Source: Limnohabitans sp. WS1
GTDB taxonomy: Bacteria > Pseudomonadota > Gammaproteobacteria > Burkholderiales > Burkholderiaceae_C
Direction of reading: 5' to 3'
Assembly: GCF_003063265.1 (NCBI RefSeq)
Contig: NZ_NERU01000009.1
Location: 98,831 to 162,830, forward strand
Length of the DNA stretch: 64,000 nucleotides
The notes below the pieces were generated by a model. It ran no database searches and was not told the DNA's origin. It was given only the letters and a program-made list of their open reading frames with translations. This document shows, one piece after another, positions 1 to 8,567 of this stretch (position 1 is the first letter of the stretch; every line of letters begins with the position of its first letter). Both the position numbers and the translations under genes were made by a program.

Positions 1-240
1 CTGATCGAGCGGGGCCAAAGCGATGCCGACATCCGCAGCTTTCTGGTCAGCCGCTATGGTGACTTTGTGCTCTACAAGCCCGAGGTCAAGCCCGTGACCT
101 GGCTTTTGTGGTTTGGCCCCTTTGTGTTGTTGTTGGGTGCATTGGCCCTGGCGCTGCGCTTGATGCGCCGCACACCTGCCGCGCCCGTGCCTTTGACCGA
201 ACGCGAGCGCGAACGTGCCCGCCAACTGCTGGAGTCCTGA
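1..240 (+). CDS. ccmH: CcmH cytochrome c maturation protein (3' end only)
   Basis: The frame is open from the first base to a TGA at 238-240, so the 5' part lies outside the window. The visible 79 residues are the end of a CcmH/CcmL-type protein: a soluble stretch containing SRYGDFVLYKP, the usual sequence just before the membrane anchor, then a transmembrane helix (about residues 33-50) and a short basic tail. In this family the missing N-terminal part carries the CxxC that reduces apocytochrome c cysteines for haem ligation in the periplasm. Its stop overlaps the start of the next gene (TGATG), so the two are translationally coupled. Family assignment is firm from the conserved segment and from ccmI next door. 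Confidence 0.85.
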   Translation: MIERGQSDADIRSFLVSRYGDFVLYKPEVKPVTWLLWFGPFVLLLGALALALRLMRRTPAAPVPLTERERERARQLLES

Positions 241-1511
241 TGTCCTTTTTGCCGCCTTGGCTGGGTTTGTTGTGGGTGCTGCTGGCCTTGGGGGCGCTGG
301 CGGCGGGGGTCTTGCTGCGTGGTTTGAGGTCACAGGGACAAGCCGTGGCCATCGAAGAGCAGTCGCGTACCAACCGCGACATCCATCAGCAGCACCTGGC
401 CGATCTGGACCGTTCTTTGGCCGAAGGTCGTTTGACGGCCCTTCAGCATCAGGCAGCTCGAGATGAGTTGCTGCGCCATCTGTTGGACGATGCATCGCGG
501 GCCGATGAGCATCCTGTGGCTGCCGTTCCTGCACGGTGGCATTGGTTGGTTGGGGCCTTGGTCTTGCTCAGTGGCCTGAGTTATTGGCAGCTGGGTGCAC
601 CGCAAAGCTGGTGGCCTGTGCCCTTGAGCCAGCAGGTCAAGATCAGCGCCACCACACCCGAGCAATTGGCTGAGCAAACCCGCGTGTGGCAACAAGCCAC
701 GCAAAAACGCCCGGAGGATGCCCAGGCTTGGTTGACGCTGGCGCGGCTGCACGCCGCCCAAAACGCGCATGCCCCAGCCGAACAGGCCCTGGCGCGTGTG
801 TTGGCCTTGTCGCCCGAGCCCGATCTGTGGATCGAGCGGGCGCAAATGAAAGCCTTGAGTGCAGGTGGGGTCTACACCGGCGAGCCTTGGCAGTGGATTG
901 AAGACGTGCTGCGCACACAGCCCCAGCACCTGAATGCGCTGGTGCTCGCGGGCAGCGCGGCGCTGTCTGAAAAACGGCACGCCGCAGCGCAAAACTACTG
1001 GCAGCGTGCCTTGGCTTTGGTGCCTGCTGACAGCGAGGCGGGCCAAGGCTTGCAGCAGGCGCTGGCGAAAGCGGCCGAGATGATGGCCGAGATGGCGGCG
1101 GCACCTGGAGCAACCGCAGCAGCGGGGGCAGGGATGGTGTCAGCAGTGATTCCGGCAGGTGACACCCAGCCCCTCATCCAGGGCGAAGTCCATGTCTCGC
1201 CCGAGGTGCAAAGCCAAATCGCCGCAGGCTCCACCTTGTTTGTTTACGCCATGGCCGAAGAGGGTTCGCGCCGCCCCGTGGCCATTTGGCGTGGCACGCC
1301 TGTCGCTTGGCCTGTTCCTTTTGCTTTGAACGACAGCATGGGCATGGGGGCACCACCCTTGTTGTCATCGCTGACACAAGTGCGTTTGGTCGCTCGCATT
1401 TCCAAAACCGGATCAGCGCAAAAGCAAGCCGGCGATTTTCAGGTGGAGATGCCGGGCGTCAAGACCGGCGTGCGTGGCCTTGTGTTGAACATGGTCGCAG
1501 CCTCCCCGTAG
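240..1511 (+). CDS. ccmI: CcmI, c-type cytochrome biogenesis TPR protein
   Basis: A 423-residue membrane protein. Two N-terminal transmembrane segments (about residues 5-27 and 101-119) flank a cytoplasmic loop containing the family-typical EQSRTNRDIHQQHLADLD. A periplasmic TPR region follows (about 145-290, with repeated A-W-L/A-A pairs), and then a C-terminal beta-rich domain from about residue 320. CcmI holds apocytochrome c and delivers it to the CcmF/CcmH haem lyase. The ATG at 240 overlaps the ccmH stop. The frame is open further upstream, but a longer start would lie inside ccmH and would not give a membrane segment. An Ala/Gly/Met-rich linker joins the TPR region to the tail. Confidence 0.9.
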   Translation: MSFLPPWLGLLWVLLALGALAAGVLLRGLRSQGQAVAIEEQSRTNRDIHQQHLADLDRSLAEGRLTALQHQAARDELLRHLLDDASRADEHPVAAVPARWHWLVGALVLLSGLSYWQLGAPQSWWPVPLSQQVKISATTPEQLAEQTRVWQQATQKRPEDAQAWLTLARLHAAQNAHAPAEQALARVLALSPEPDLWIERAQMKALSAGGVYTGEPWQWIEDVLRTQPQHLNALVLAGSAALSEKRHAAAQNYWQRALALVPADSEAGQGLQQALAKAAEMMAEMAAAPGATAAAGAGMVSAVIPAGDTQPLIQGEVHVSPEVQSQIAAGSTLFVYAMAEEGSRRPVAIWRGTPVAWPVPFALNDSMGMGAPPLLSSLTQVRLVARISKTGSAQKQAGDFQVEMPGVKTGVRGLVLNMVAASP

Positions 1512-1540
1512 ATCGGGTTTTAGGGCTTGAGCGTCACTTT

Positions 1541-1557
1541 GTCGCAGAGCGACTTTT
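1541..1557 (+). terminator. Short hairpin with T tract after ccmI
   Basis: GTCGC-AGA-GCGAC followed by TTTT lies 30 bp past the ccmI stop, between two convergent genes. The stem is only 5 bp, so this is a weak intrinsic terminator candidate for the ccm operon. Confidence 0.4.
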
Positions 1558-1569
1558 CAGTGCCAGTGC

Positions 1570-1851
1570 TCAAGCACTGACCTTGCCGATCGCGCAGCTC
1601 ACCATCGACTTGGCCTGCGCCAAACCCGACTGAAAGCCGGCCACCGTGCCTTGTTCGGGGTAGCCCATGCTGCGCAGTTTCTCGGCGATGGCGCTGCGTT
1701 CGGATTCATCGGCCAAGAGGGTGATGCGCTGCTGTTCACGGTCGATGTGTACGTCGCTCACGCCCGCGATGCTGCACAGGCCTTTGCGGATGGAGTTTTC
1801 GCAGCCGCCGCATTTGATGTTTTCGACGTCAAAGGTCAGTGGGGTGTTCAT
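1570..1851 (-). CDS. HMA-domain heavy-metal-binding protein (CopZ-like)
   Basis: 93 residues. The first ~68 form a heavy-metal-associated ferredoxin-like fold with the metal site KCGGCENSI (CxxC) near residues 14-17. Such proteins carry Cu(I) or a similar soft metal to P-type ATPases or regulators in the cytoplasm. The tail (about 70-93) contains one more Cys (VSCAIG) and is not part of the domain. The gene starts 12 bp after the DUF4395 gene on the same strand, so the two probably form an operon under the divergent promoter near 2640. Which metal it binds cannot be told from the sequence. CGGC in place of the more usual CxHC-type site is notable but not unique. Confidence 0.8.
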   Translation of the reverse strand: MNTPLTFDVENIKCGGCENSIRKGLCSIAGVSDVHIDREQQRITLLADESERSAIAEKLRSMGYPEQGTVAGFQSGLAQAKSMVSCAIGKVSA

Positions 1852-1863
1852 GGGAAGGTCCTT

Positions 1864-2616
1864 TCAAAGACAGCCGTTGTGTTGTTTCCAAATGGTTTCG
1901 TGGCCCATGGCCTTTGCAAAATCGGGCACCTTGCAGCGCTCTTCTTCGCTGGCCTTGGGGTGGGTGGAGGGCACTTGCACCGCAGGGTGGTGCATGCCGC
2001 GCAGCTCGGGGCCCTGTGAGACCCAACCCGCCACAACCACCATCACCGCTGCAAACCCCAAGAGCAGCAAGCCCTGACCCCAATGCCCTCCCGTACCGAC
2101 CGGTGCTGTGTAGCGACAGGTGCCGCCGGGGCACAGTTGGGCTTGAGCTGGGCGCAACCAGTCGTGCAATTTGCAGCCGATGCAAATGCCGAATGCGGTT
2201 TCAAAAAACATCAACAACAAACAGGTGCCGCACACCAACATGTTCAGAGGCCCGATGCTGCGCTCAATCACCAGCAAATACAGCATCCACAGGCCCAAAG
2301 CCCATCCGATACCCCAGGCAAACCGCTTTTGGGGCGCGCCCACGTATTCGGGCTCTTGGCCGCGCACGACCCATTGGCTCATGATCATGGCCGGTGCCCA
2401 GCGCGGGTTGACGAACAGGCGAATACTGAACTCGATCACAAAGGCCACCACAAAAACCTGTGTGGCTTTGAATTGCCCCAAAAGCAAGGCTTGCGAAAAG
2501 GCGGCGAAGGCCAACAAAAACAAAATGCCGGCACTTGCACGCACCGCGCGTTCGTTGAACACAGGTACCTTGTAGTCCGGCAGGGTTTGGCCAAATGCAA
2601 AGAAGGACGTTGTCAT
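1864..2616 (-). CDS. DUF4395 membrane protein
   Basis: A 250-residue integral membrane protein. The N-terminal half matches the DUF4395 pattern: NERAVRASAG, then helices at about residues 28-48 and 55-70, the RLFVNPRWAPAM segment, and two more helices at about 104-122 and 126-148. Two cysteine clusters follow (ICIGCKLHDW and LCPGGTC), then another helix at about 184-204 and a soluble tail. The cysteines suggest metal or redox chemistry at the membrane, which suits the downstream HMA protein, but DUF4395 has no established function that I know of. The ATG at 2616 is the first plausible start, 48 bp from the divergent Crp/Fnr gene and 34 bp from its operator. Confidence 0.75.
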   Translation of the reverse strand: MTTSFFAFGQTLPDYKVPVFNERAVRASAGILFLLAFAAFSQALLLGQFKATQVFVVAFVIEFSIRLFVNPRWAPAMIMSQWVVRGQEPEYVGAPQKRFAWGIGWALGLWMLYLLVIERSIGPLNMLVCGTCLLLMFFETAFGICIGCKLHDWLRPAQAQLCPGGTCRYTAPVGTGGHWGQGLLLLGFAAVMVVVAGWVSQGPELRGMHHPAVQVPSTHPKASEEERCKVPDFAKAMGHETIWKQHNGCL

Positions 2617-2650
2617 ACCACCAGTATGGGGTCCGGCGGTGATTTCTCAT

Positions 2651-2664
2651 ATGATTTGAATCAC
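2651..2664. promoter_or_regulatory. FNR-like operator in a divergent promoter
   Basis: ATGAT-TTGA-ATCAC is a near-perfect match to the FNR/DNR consensus TTGAT-N4-ATCAA: the TGAT-N4-ATCA core is exact and only the two outer bases differ. It lies immediately upstream of the Crp/Fnr regulator ATG at 2665 and 35 bp from the divergent DUF4395 start, so it could serve autoregulation and control of the DUF4395/HMA pair. Confidence 0.6.
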
Positions 2665-3297
2665 ATGAACAACTCAGCCACCGATATGCCTGCCGACCCG
2701 CGTCTGCTGGCCCTTTTGCCGCCCGCCATCGTGGACGATTGCGAGCTGCGACGGATGCGCAAAGGTGAGCGTTTGTTTGCCAAAGGCCAGCGTCCGCGGT
2801 ATTTGTTTTGGGTGCACACGGGCCAAGTGGTGCTCGAGCGCGCTGCGGCCAACGGCACCAGCGTGGTTTTGCAGCGCACCCACCAAGGCTTTGTCAGCGA
2901 GGCCAGCTTGCAGTCCCCTCATTACCACTGCGACGCGGTGGTGGTGGTGGATGCGCGCATCACCTGCGTCCCCGTGCCCGCGCTCTTGCAAGCGTTGACA
3001 GACGACGCAGCCTTTGCTTTGCGCTGGATCGCCATGCTCAACCAAGAGGTGCGCCGCTTGCGCCTGCAGTGCGAACGCCTGAACCTCAAGGGCGTCCAAG
3101 CGCGTCTCTTGCACTGGCTGGAGACCGAAGGCACGGGTGGTTGCTGCTCCGTTACGGCGGGCTACAAATCGTTGGCTGCTGAATTGGGTGTGAGCCACGA
3201 AGCGCTCTACCGCGCCTTGGCCGACATGGCGGCAGCGGGCCTGGTGCTGCGCGAGCCAGATCGATTGTGTTTGAACACAAAGAGTCCGTTTCCTTGA
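2665..3297 (+). CDS. Crp/Fnr-family transcriptional regulator
   Basis: 210 residues. Residues ~15-110 form a cNMP-binding-type beta-barrel (RMRKGERLFAKG, YLFWVHTGQVVLE), a long dimerisation helix covers ~125-150, and a winged helix is at ~165-205 with the recognition segment LAAELGVSHEALYRALADM. There is no N-terminal FNR cysteine cluster, so it does not look like an iron-sulfur oxygen sensor. It may sense haem-bound NO (DNR-like) or another ligand. The ATG at 2665 was chosen for domain fit. It has no obvious ribosome-binding site and directly abuts the operator, so in-frame ATGs at 2626 or 2686 remain possible. Its target is probably the divergent DUF4395/HMA pair. Confidence 0.8.
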   Translation: MNNSATDMPADPRLLALLPPAIVDDCELRRMRKGERLFAKGQRPRYLFWVHTGQVVLERAAANGTSVVLQRTHQGFVSEASLQSPHYHCDAVVVVDARITCVPVPALLQALTDDAAFALRWIAMLNQEVRRLRLQCERLNLKGVQARLLHWLETEGTGGCCSVTAGYKSLAAELGVSHEALYRALADMAAAGLVLREPDRLCLNTKSPFP

Positions 3298-3433
3298 ACT
3301 GCATGCTCTGTGCTTGCGCGTTGAGCAGGCGTTTTGACAAGGAGAAATGGGCCGGCCTCAGCGTGGGTTTTGAGGGCCCGGCGATTTTCATCATCGCACA
3401 GGCACTTTGGCCGCCCCCCTGAAATGCTGTGAC

Positions 3434-4570
3434 TCAGCCTTGCCGCAGTTTCCGCGAATGGCTGTGCACGGCCTCCACCAGCGCCGTCACATGCTCGGGC
3501 GGGGTGTACTGGCTGATGCCGTGGCCCAGGTTGAAGATGTGGGTGGGGCCGGTTTGGGTGGTGTCGGTGTGCGGCGTGCCAAAGCTGTCGAGCACCCGGT
3601 GCACCTCGGTGGCGATCTGCGCAGGCGGCGCAAACAAGATGTTGGGGTCGATGTTGCCTTGCAGCGCTTTGCCGGGGCCACCGACTTCGCCGCCCACCAA
3701 GGCGCGTGCACGGCCCAGGTTCATGGTCCAGTCCAGACCCAGCACATCGCAGTTCAGACCGGCCATCTCGGGCAGCCACAAGCCGCCGCCTTTGGTGAAC
3801 ACGATGCTGGGGATGCGCTGGCCGTTGTGCTCGGTCTTCAATTGGCTCAGCACGCGGGCCGTGTAGGCCAGGCTGAATTGCTGAAAAGCGCCATCGGCCA
3901 ACACGCCGCCCCAGCTGTCAAAAATCATGGCCGCTTGCGCACCGGCTTCGATCTGGGTGTTCAGGTACAGGGCCACGGCGTCGGCGTTGATTTCCAGAAT
4001 GCGGTGCATCAGGTCCGGGCGGCTGTACATCAGGGTCTTCACATGCCGGTAGTCGTCAGAGCCTGCGCCCTCGACCATGTAGCAAGCCAGCGTCCAGGGG
4101 CTGCCGGAAAAGCCGATCAGCGGTACGCGGCCGTTCAGCGCCTTGCGGATGCTGGTGACCGCGTCGAACACATAGCGCAGCTTGTTCATGTCGGGCACGG
4201 CCAACTCGGCCACGGCCGCTTCGTCGCGCACGTTCTTGGCAAAACGCGGGCCTTCGCCTTGGGCAAAGGAAAGGCCCAAGCCCATGGCGTCGGGCACGGT
4301 GAGGATGTCGCTGAACAAGATGGAGGCGTCGAGCGGGTAACGATCGAGTGGCTGGAGCGTGACTTCGGTGGCGTAGTCGACGTTGGTGGCCAGGCCCATG
4401 AAACTGCCGGCCTTGGCGCGGGTGGCGCAGTACTCGGGCAAATAGCGGCCAGCTTGGCGCATGAGCCAGACGGGGGTGTGGTCGGTGGCCTGGCGCAGGC
4501 AAGCGCGAAGGAAGGTGTCGTTTTGCAGGGGGGCAAATGACGAAGATGTGGATGTGGTGTTGGATGCCAT
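3434..4570 (-). CDS. hemE: Uroporphyrinogen III decarboxylase
   Basis: 378 residues, slightly longer than typical because of a Ser/Thr-rich N-terminus. It converts uroporphyrinogen III to coproporphyrinogen III in haem synthesis in the cytosol. Signature segments are present: [15 protein letters not shown] (the substrate-binding RQAGRY loop), [14 protein letters not shown] with the key aspartate, [18 protein letters not shown] and FNLGHGI near the C-terminus. The ATG at 4570 was preferred over one 27 bp upstream because HemE proteins begin shortly before the [10 protein letters not shown] segment. It stands alone, downstream of and on the same strand as chrA (about 90 bp apart), and converges on the Crp/Fnr gene. 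Confidence 0.95.
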   Translation of the reverse strand: MASNTTSTSSSFAPLQNDTFLRACLRQATDHTPVWLMRQAGRYLPEYCATRAKAGSFMGLATNVDYATEVTLQPLDRYPLDASILFSDILTVPDAMGLGLSFAQGEGPRFAKNVRDEAAVAELAVPDMNKLRYVFDAVTSIRKALNGRVPLIGFSGSPWTLACYMVEGAGSDDYRHVKTLMYSRPDLMHRILEINADAVALYLNTQIEAGAQAAMIFDSWGGVLADGAFQQFSLAYTARVLSQLKTEHNGQRIPSIVFTKGGGLWLPEMAGLNCDVLGLDWTMNLGRARALVGGEVGGPGKALQGNIDPNILFAPPAQIATEVHRVLDSFGTPHTDTTQTGPTHIFNLGHGISQYTPPEHVTALVEAVHSHSRKLRQG

Positions 4571-4660
4571 GAAATAACCCGAAGTCAAGGTGCACATTGT
4601 CTCAGGCTGTCAAGCCAGGGTCCAGCACTTCAAGCGCCATGCGTGACTTGTTGTGCCGCA

Positions 4661-6001
4661 TCACAACAGGGCGTGCCGCAGCAAGCCCAGCACCACACAG
4701 AGGCTGAGCACGCGCACCACGCCTGTTCCCTTCCAGACCAAGGCCCAGATGGCGATGACCGTCAGCGCCATGGCACTCAGGTCGGGCCAGGTTTGCCATC
4801 CGCCGGGCCACCACGTGTGATGCGCGAACACCCCCGCCAGGTGCAAGATGACGCCGATCACGGCGGCCGTGATGGCTTGCAAAGGGCCAGTCAGTGAGGG
4901 CATGTGCCGCGTCGATTCAACCAGTGGCCCACCTGCCAAAATGAACACAAAGGAGGGCAGAAAAGTGAACCAAGTCACCACGCAGGCCGCCACAACGCCA
5001 CCCAGCACGGGATGGCCGAGCACGGCCTGGCTGTGCCCACCCAAAAAACCAACAAAGGCCACCACCATGATCAGTGGCCCGGGTGTGGTCTCACCCAGCG
5101 CCAGACCATCCATCATTTGCGCGGCCGTGAGCCAGCCGTACTGCACCACCGCCGCTTGTGTGACAAAGGGCAAGACCGCATAAGCCCCACCAAAAGTCAG
5201 CAGGGCCGATTGCGTGAAAAAGCCACCCATTTGCGTCAAGGTGTGGCCCATGCCGAACAACCAGGCGATCAGCCCCCAACTGAGTGCCCACAAGCCCAGA
5301 CCCATGCCCAGCGCACGCCACAAGCGTTTCGGGCTGTGGTGCGTGTGTTGGCCTTGTTCTGAATGGTCATCAAGCCAAGCCGCTGAGTGGGTGGACGCCG
5401 TGTCGGCGCTCGGGGGTGGGGTGAGGGGTGGCTGGTCATGCCGATGGCGAGCCCTGTAAAACCCCATGGCCGCCGCGCCAACAATGATCACCGGAAAGGG
5501 CACGCCCCAGAGGGTGCCCAACAAAGACAAAGCGGCCAGCAGCCACAGCCAGCGGTCTTTCAGCGTGCGCTTGGCCATGCGGTGGGCGGCCTGCAGCACC
5601 AGTGCTGTCACTGCAGGCTTGAGGCCCCAGAGCAGCGCCTGTCCCCAAGGGTGTTGACCCCAGACGGTGTAGGCCCAACTGAGCACCATCAACAGAACCA
5701 GACTGGGCAGCACAAACAAAGCCCCCGCCGCGATGCCGCCGCGCGTACCGTGCATCAGCCAGCCGGTGTAGGTGGCCAGTTGTTGGGCTTCAGGGCCGGG
5801 CAGCAGCATGCAGTAATGCAGGGCGTGCAGGTAGCGCTTTTCAGAAATCCAGCGGCGGCGCACCACCAGTTCTTCGTGCATCAGCGCGATTTGCCCTGCA
5901 GGACCACCAAAGCTGACACAGCCCAGCCACAGCCAGAATTTGAGGGCCTGCACAAAGCTGACCGGCGCAGGGCTTAGGGCGGTGTCAGGGGCCTTGGTCA
6001 T
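4661..6001 (-). CDS. chrA: Chromate transporter, two-domain ChrA
   Basis: A 446-residue CHR-family membrane protein with two homologous halves (about residues 14-185 and 235-440), each beginning with a G-G-P motif in a membrane segment (VSFGGPAGQIALMHEE; TFGGAYAVLPFV). The family signatures LLPGPEAQQLATYTGW and GETTPGPLIMV are present. ChrA proteins export chromate, driven by the membrane potential. A His-rich hydrophilic linker (about 190-230, including HSEQGQHTHH) separates the halves and is unusual. The gene overlaps the upstream small gene by 4 bp. No chrB or other chromate gene is nearby. Confidence 0.92.
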   Translation of the reverse strand: MTKAPDTALSPAPVSFVQALKFWLWLGCVSFGGPAGQIALMHEELVVRRRWISEKRYLHALHYCMLLPGPEAQQLATYTGWLMHGTRGGIAAGALFVLPSLVLLMVLSWAYTVWGQHPWGQALLWGLKPAVTALVLQAAHRMAKRTLKDRWLWLLAALSLLGTLWGVPFPVIIVGAAAMGFYRARHRHDQPPLTPPPSADTASTHSAAWLDDHSEQGQHTHHSPKRLWRALGMGLGLWALSWGLIAWLFGMGHTLTQMGGFFTQSALLTFGGAYAVLPFVTQAAVVQYGWLTAAQMMDGLALGETTPGPLIMVVAFVGFLGGHSQAVLGHPVLGGVVAACVVTWFTFLPSFVFILAGGPLVESTRHMPSLTGPLQAITAAVIGVILHLAGVFAHHTWWPGGWQTWPDLSAMALTVIAIWALVWKGTGVVRVLSLCVVLGLLRHALL

Positions 6002-6363
6002 GGGGCGTTCCAGCCATCGCGAAAGGCTTGGGCAAATGCCGGGGTGCCGCTGATGCTCAGGCTCAGGGTGATGACGTCATCGGTCGACGGTGTGGGTGAC
6101 AGGTCCAGCTTTTCTTGTGTGCTGTCCCAATGGGCGGACACGGGCGCGTGGGCCCTGCGGATGTGCAGATCAAAGTCCCAATCCGCCCCGTCTTCCAGTG
6201 GACCGGGGGCTTGTGGGCCAAAGCGATGTGCCCAAGCCAGCAGCCGCGTCACTTCGTGCAGCAGGGCCGGGGTGTGACGGGCCGCGGGTTGGGCCAGGGC
6301 ATCCCAGCAGACCACGCCTTCGGTGTCTTCGCTGCAGTCAAATTCCAGAAATTCCAAGTTCAT
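5998..6363 (-). CDS. Hypothetical acidic protein coupled to chrA
   Basis: 121 residues with no family I recognise. It is soluble and acidic, with no signal peptide or membrane segment. The start is the ATG at 6363; an in-frame TTG at 6381 would add six residues. Its stop overlaps the chrA start by 4 bp (ATGA), so the two are almost certainly co-transcribed and translationally coupled. That makes a chromate-related or expression-coupling role possible, but nothing in the sequence shows one. Confidence 0.65.
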   Translation of the reverse strand: MNLEFLEFDCSEDTEGVVCWDALAQPAARHTPALLHEVTRLLAWAHRFGPQAPGPLEDGADWDFDLHIRRAHAPVSAHWDSTQEKLDLSPTPSTDDVITLSLSISGTPAFAQAFRDGWNAP

Positions 6364-6480
6364 GACGTGTTTTTCTTTCAATGCGGAGATTGTCGCAGCG
6401 GGGTTGGGTTTGTCTCATTGGATACAGGACATCCAAAAATTGCCTAAAACTTGAGCAAATATCGGTGTTTTCAGGGTTTT

Positions 6481-6490
6481 CTGTATACAA
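6481..6490. promoter_or_regulatory. GntR/FCD-type palindromic operator candidate
   Basis: CTGTATACAA contains the perfect palindrome TGTATACA, the core of operators used by several GntR regulators of the FCD subfamily (for example the MatR-type TTGTATACAA). It lies about 50 bp upstream of the GntR gene. The placement suggests autoregulation, and possibly control of the transporter operon just downstream. Confidence 0.45.
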
Positions 6491-6536
6491 GGCAAGGGGT
6501 GTCAGTGGTTTAATTCGTTTTTTAATGCATCTGCCC

Positions 6537-7298
6537 ATGTCGCCATCTTCTGTTCGCCTGCTGGATTCTGACGCCGAAGGCGGCTCCCAAGCCGTCAAGG
6601 CGCAGCAGCGCCTGCGTGAATGGATTTTGGCGGGCGATTTGCCTTCGGGTGCCCGCATTGCCGAGTTGGCTTTGGTGGACCGCCTGGGCATGTCGCGCAC
6701 GCCCATTCGCGCCGCGCTGATGCACCTCAAGCAAGAGGGTTTGCTGGAGCCGCTGCCCGGTGGTGGCTATGCCGTGCGCACTTTTTCTGAACGCGAAGTG
6801 GCCGATGCCATTGAGCTGCGCGGTACGCTGGAAGGCTTGGCTGCCCGCCTGGCCGCCGAGCGGGGTGTGCGCCCTGCCTTGATCCAGCAAGCGCGGGTTT
6901 GCTTGGACCAGATTGACGCGGTGCTGCGTGCATCGGCCTTGGACGACGAGACGTTTTCAACTTACGTCGAGCTCAATGGCCAGTTCCACAAACAGTTGTC
7001 CGAGATGGCCGACAGTGCGGTGTTGGCCCGAGAAATTGAACGGGCCTCGAGCTTGCCTTTTGCCTCGGCCTCTGGTTTTGTGGGTGTGCATGTGCATGAC
7101 GCCCATGCACGCGACACCCTAGTGGTGGCGCAGCACCAGCACCGCCAGGTGCTCGACGCCATCGAGCGGCGTGAAGCCGGTCGGGCTGAGGCCCTCATGC
7201 GCGAACACTCGCGCATTGCGCGGCAAAACATGCAGCTGGCCTTGCGCGACCCTGCGGCATCGGGCACACCTGGTGTGCAACTGATCCGACCTTCCTGA
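6537..7298 (+). CDS. GntR-family (FCD) transcriptional regulator
   Basis: 253 residues. An N-terminal winged helix (about residues 20-85) has the GntR pattern LREWILAGDLPSGARIAE, LGMSRTPIRAALMHLKQEG and GGGYAVR. An all-helical FCD effector domain follows (about 95-230), with the metal/ligand residues expected in EL-x3-FH-x-QL and the HRQVLDAIERR helix. FCD regulators usually respond to small carboxylates or aromatic acids and repress adjacent catabolic genes. It is codirectional with and 29 bp ahead of the ABC/VanA operon, which suggests it is that operon's regulator (VanR-like). Alternative start: ATG at 6525. Neither has a strong ribosome-binding site. Confidence 0.85.
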   Translation: MSPSSVRLLDSDAEGGSQAVKAQQRLREWILAGDLPSGARIAELALVDRLGMSRTPIRAALMHLKQEGLLEPLPGGGYAVRTFSEREVADAIELRGTLEGLAARLAAERGVRPALIQQARVCLDQIDAVLRASALDDETFSTYVELNGQFHKQLSEMADSAVLAREIERASSLPFASASGFVGVHVHDAHARDTLVVAQHQHRQVLDAIERREAGRAEALMREHSRIARQNMQLALRDPAASGTPGVQLIRPS

Positions 7299-7327
7299 TC
7301 AACGGTTTTTTAACGAGGAGACTGAAC

Positions 7328-8506
7328 ATGCAAAAACGTCAATTCCTGAACGCCATCGCTGGCACCACGCTGGCTCTGACCGCCACCGTTACCGCCTCCA
7401 CGGCGATGGCGCAAGACAAATTCAAGATCGGCCTGATCTTGCCCATGACCGGTCCGTTTGCCTCCACCGGCAAGCAGATCGAAGCCGCAGCGCGCCTGTA
7501 CATCGCGCAAAACGGCGACACCGTGGCGGGCAAAAAAGTCGAGCTGATTGTCAAAGACGACACCAGCGCCGCCGACGTGACCAAGCGCTTGGCCCAAGAG
7601 ATGGTGGTCAATGAAAAAGTCAGCGTGCTGGCGGGCTTTGGTTTGACGCCTTTGGCCTTTGCCACCGCCCCGATTGCCACCCAGTCCAAAACCCCCATGG
7701 TGGTGATGGCCGCGGCCACATCCAGCATCACACAAGCCTCGCCCTTCATCGTGCGCACCAGCTTCACGCTGCCGCAAGCGGCCGTGGCCATTGCCGATTG
7801 GGCGCCCAACAACGGCATCAAAAAAGTCGTGACTTTGGTGTCTGACTACGGCCCGGGCATCGATGCCGAGAAGTTCTTCAAAGACCGTTTGCTGTTCAAC
7901 GGTGGCCAGGTGCTCGACAGCCTGCGCGTGCCCATGCGCAATCCGGACTTCGCGCCTTTCCTGCAAAAAGTACGTGACCTGAAGCCTGACGCGGTTTATG
8001 TGTTTGTGCCCTCGGGCGCAGGTGCGGCCTTGATGAAGCAGTTTGCCGAGCGCGGCATGGACAAGGCAGGCATCAAGCTGATCGGCACTGGCGACATCAC
8101 CGACGACGACATCTTGAACAGCATGGGTGATGTGGCCAACGGCGTGGTGACTTCGCACCACTACTCGGCCTCGCACAACTCGGCACTCAACAAGAAGTTC
8201 GTCACAGCCTTTGAAAAAGCCAACAATGGCCTGCGCCCCAACTTCATGGCCGTGGGCGGTTATGACGGCATGCGCGTGATTTACGAAGCGGCCAAGGCGA
8301 CCAAGGGCGCAGGCGGTCAGGCTTTGCTCGACGCGATGAAAGGCCAAGTGTTTGAGAGCCCCCGTGGCCCCATGTTCATCGACGCACAAACCCGCGACGT
8401 GGTGCACAACATCTACATTCGCAAGGTGGAGAAGGTGAACGGCCAGCTTTACAACCAGGAATTCGCGACCCTCAAGGACGTGAAAGATCCGGGCAAGACC
8501 AAGTAA
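7328..8506 (+). CDS. ABC importer periplasmic binding protein (LivK-like)
   Basis: 392 residues with a signal peptide (about 1-28, ending AMA-QD) and a type I periplasmic-binding fold of the Peripl_BP_6 family (KIGLILPMTGPFASTGKQIEAAARLYI at the N-terminus, VGGYDGMRVIYEAAKAT near the end). A clear AGGAG lies 8-12 bp before the ATG. It is the solute receptor of the HMGF importer encoded next. With the VanA oxygenase in the same operon, an aromatic acid such as vanillate is a more likely substrate than leucine, but that is inference. Confidence 0.9.
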   Translation: MQKRQFLNAIAGTTLALTATVTASTAMAQDKFKIGLILPMTGPFASTGKQIEAAARLYIAQNGDTVAGKKVELIVKDDTSAADVTKRLAQEMVVNEKVSVLAGFGLTPLAFATAPIATQSKTPMVVMAAATSSITQASPFIVRTSFTLPQAAVAIADWAPNNGIKKVVTLVSDYGPGIDAEKFFKDRLLFNGGQVLDSLRVPMRNPDFAPFLQKVRDLKPDAVYVFVPSGAGAALMKQFAERGMDKAGIKLIGTGDITDDDILNSMGDVANGVVTSHHYSASHNSALNKKFVTAFEKANNGLRPNFMAVGGYDGMRVIYEAAKATKGAGGQALLDAMKGQVFESPRGPMFIDAQTRDVVHNIYIRKVEKVNGQLYNQEFATLKDVKDPGKTK

Positions 8507-8523
8507 GGCCTTGCCCTTGCAGG

Positions 8524-8543
8524 AGCGCACGCTGTGCGCTTTT
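8524..8543 (+). terminator. Attenuator hairpin after the binding-protein gene
   Basis: AGCGCAC-GCT-GTGCGCT followed by TTT forms a 7-bp perfect stem 18 bp after the binding-protein stop and 25 bp before the permease start. Partial termination or 3'-end protection here would give more binding protein than permease, a common arrangement in ABC importers. Confidence 0.55.
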
Positions 8544-8567
8544 GCAAAACCCATCTGTAACCACCAC

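Noticed and set aside
108..239. Longer N-terminus for CcmI
   Set aside because: It would run inside ccmH in another frame; the ATG at 240 overlaps the ccmH stop and begins the expected membrane segment.
3298..3433. Possible tRNA or small RNA between the Crp gene and hemE
   Set aside because: No cloverleaf, no paired arms of the right length, and no strong hairpin with a T tract was found.
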